The notes under the pieces: generated by a model
The model's input: the letters and a program-made list of their open reading frames with translations, nothing else
Told to the model about the DNA's origin: nothing
Database searches by the model: none
Made by a program: the position numbers and the translations under genes
Shown: one piece after another, positions 62,921-64,000 of the stretch
How the letters are laid out: each line of letters begins with the position of its first letter
Numbering within the stretch: position 1 is the first letter of the stretch
Assembly: GCF_014636315.1 (NCBI RefSeq)
Contig: NZ_BMED01000002.1
Span: forward strand, 496,001 to 560,000
Source of the DNA: Parundibacterium terreum
Lineage (GTDB): Bacteria > Pseudomonadota > Gammaproteobacteria > Burkholderiales > Burkholderiaceae_D
DNA: 64,000 nt
Reading direction: 5' to 3'

Positions 62921-63952
62921 TCAGGTCGGTAATAACACGACGCATCCAGGACGGCGTTGTTCCACGTGTCTGTGTGCAAAAGCGGCGTTTGCAAGCGGAA
63001 AACAACTGTATGTCATAGCCGCCGTGTATATTGCAGACCGCTCAGACAGATATGCCAGGGCTCGTTGGTCGGGCGCGAACACCGTCCATGCATAGCGAGC
63101 ACCTTTTGGCGCGCGTGCGCGCATGGACTTTTTCTCGCGCATTATATTGATGGCACCGCGTAGTAAGCCATGCTGGTCGAGATTTGCTAGCAAAGGATGA
63201 ACAGTAGTTGCGTGGCCAAGCGCATCGTTTGCAAGCAATTTCAGTAGTGCTGACTCGTCGTCCCAATTTGCGAAATTGAGGGTAGCCGCAAACTTGTCGG
63301 TTATTTCGCGTAGCGGCTGCTCGTTTAGATCAATAACAGATATTGCGCCGGCACCCCGACAGATCGCGGTACTGGCGGGATTGGATACGGCCGTGACATA
63401 TGCCCCCCAGTTCGCGAGCGTCCGCACAGCCAGCAAGCCTAATCTGCCCGACGCTCCATGTATCAATACATCGCGTCCGCACGCATTTTCTTCACGCAGT
63501 CCCGCGTCGGCGAGCGCGCGCAATACAGTAGTGAAGTTATAGGGTAATGCCGCCAGCGCGTTTGCAGGAATGGTACGCATATCTTTGGGCTGTTGCATCG
63601 CATGCTTAGTGTGCATCACTACATGGCTTGCGTGTGTTCCAGTACTTGAAGGCGGTATCGCGCCAAACACCGCATCGCCTTCGCGAAAATGCGAAACACC
63701 AGGTCCGGTAGCTGTCACAATACCGACAAAGTCGTTGCCAAGAACTAACGGGAAGCGAGCTGCCCCCATTAAGGAGAATAGCTTTCTGCCGTAGCCGGAA
63801 CGGCGGCGAACATCGATCGGATTGACCGATGTCGCCTCAACCATAACTTCTATCTCCCCGCGTTGTGGTGTGCGTCGCGGCATGCGCTTTAGTTGAAGCA
63901 AGCTAGCGTCACCGAATCGGGGCAAAACAACCGCTGTGCAATCTGTACTCAT
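62921..63952 (-). CDS. MDR-family NAD(P)-dependent oxidoreductase
   Basis: 343 residues of the medium-chain dehydrogenase superfamily without catalytic zinc ligands, quinone-oxidoreductase/RTN4IP1-like. Visible parts are ATSVNPIDVRRRSGYG, FPLVLGNDFVGIVTATGPGV, GDAVFGAIPPSSTGTHASHVV, LPYNFTTVLRALADAGL and the nucleotide-binding VLIHGASGRLGLLAVRTLANWGAYVTAV. The ATG at 63952 overlaps the stop of an upstream frame (ATGA), which supports this start and an operon. Confidence 0.85.
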   Translation of the reverse strand: MSTDCTAVVLPRFGDASLLQLKRMPRRTPQRGEIEVMVEATSVNPIDVRRRSGYGRKLFSLMGAARFPLVLGNDFVGIVTATGPGVSHFREGDAVFGAIPPSSTGTHASHVVMHTKHAMQQPKDMRTIPANALAALPYNFTTVLRALADAGLREENACGRDVLIHGASGRLGLLAVRTLANWGAYVTAVSNPASTAICRGAGAISVIDLNEQPLREITDKFAATLNFANWDDESALLKLLANDALGHATTVHPLLANLDQHGLLRGAINIMREKKSMRARAPKGARYAWTVFAPDQRALAYLSERSAIYTAAMTYSCFPLANAAFAHRHVEQRRPGCVVLLPT

Positions 63953-63999
63953 GGGGTGACGATCCGGTTGCACTGTTCACCCAGATCTATGGTGCCGTC
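63949..63999 (-). CDS. C-terminal fragment of an upstream operon gene (partial)
   Basis: On the minus strand the frame entering from the right edge reads DGTIDLGEQCNRIVTP and stops with TGA overlapping the ATG of the oxidoreductase gene. The overlap pattern suggests a real, translationally coupled gene. Sixteen residues are too few to name it. Confidence 0.45.
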   Translation of the reverse strand, partial: DGTIDLGEQCNRIVTP

Positions 64000-64000
64000 G

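Overview
The window reads as a chromosomal segment of a beta-proteobacterium, most likely Burkholderiales and Oxalobacteraceae-like. This is an inference from gene content, namely a porin ending in HSF, DUF2917, DUF2799, a MocR/threonine dehydratase block, a phoRB-phoU-pst-ppk-sixA block and a YqjI/YqjH-like pair. No similarity search was possible. The first 48.7 kb is dense, moderately GC-rich core and accessory sequence. From about 48.8 kb the base composition turns visibly A+T-rich and a Tn7-like transposon begins.

Layout. 0-6 kb: porin tail; a LuxR-type response regulator with a histidine-kinase-like partner that lacks the phospho-acceptor histidine; a second, degenerate LuxR-type regulator; a DoxX-like protein; an exported alpha/beta hydrolase; an ABC ATPase. 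6-15 kb: tRNA-Glu, tRNA-Ala, gltX, an RluA-type pseudouridine synthase, two identical tRNA-Pro genes, mrp, metG, a GNAT enzyme and an aminopeptidase P. 15-29 kb: a phosphate-starvation region with phoR, phoB, phoU, pstBACS, ppk, sixA, an operon of an ornithine-lipid-type N-acyltransferase and a PlcP/LpxH-type phosphoesterase, and a second pstS. Pho boxes are readable upstream of pstS, ppk and the lipid operon. 29-37 kb: acyltransferase, orphan ParA, RsuA-type enzyme, DUF2892 plus ECF sigma, a large sensor kinase, a periplasmic binding protein, and a DUF2799 lipoprotein gene split by a 263-bp MITE-like element. 37-41 kb: ureEFG without ureABC, then a His-rich PadR repressor and a siderophore-interacting reductase. 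41-48.7 kb: aminotransferase, RidA, two exporters, threonine dehydratase and DUF2917, divergent from a MocR regulator, then an MBL-fold hydrolase.

The accessory region starts at 48802 with TGTC and tandem ~21-bp repeats, the form of a Tn7-like end. A ~1 kb non-coding leader follows, then tnsA-tnsB-tnsC joined by ATGA overlaps, then two short TniQ/TnsD-like target-selector genes transcribed divergently from start codons only 17 bp apart. No cas genes and no tnsE were seen in the window. Unrecognised ORFs, a membrane protein and an aromatic-degradation-like operon (FAD monooxygenase, acyl-CoA ligase, MDR oxidoreductase) follow. The other transposon end was not found, so these may be cargo.

The clearest functional picture is the phosphate block: PhoR-PhoB would sense starvation, Pst and PstS2 import phosphate, Ppk and SixA handle polyphosphate and phosphohistidine, and the Pho-boxed acyltransferase-phosphoesterase pair would replace phospholipids with phosphorus-free ornithine lipids. 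The most novel elements are the dual-TniQ Tn7-like transposon and the nested-hairpin MITE.
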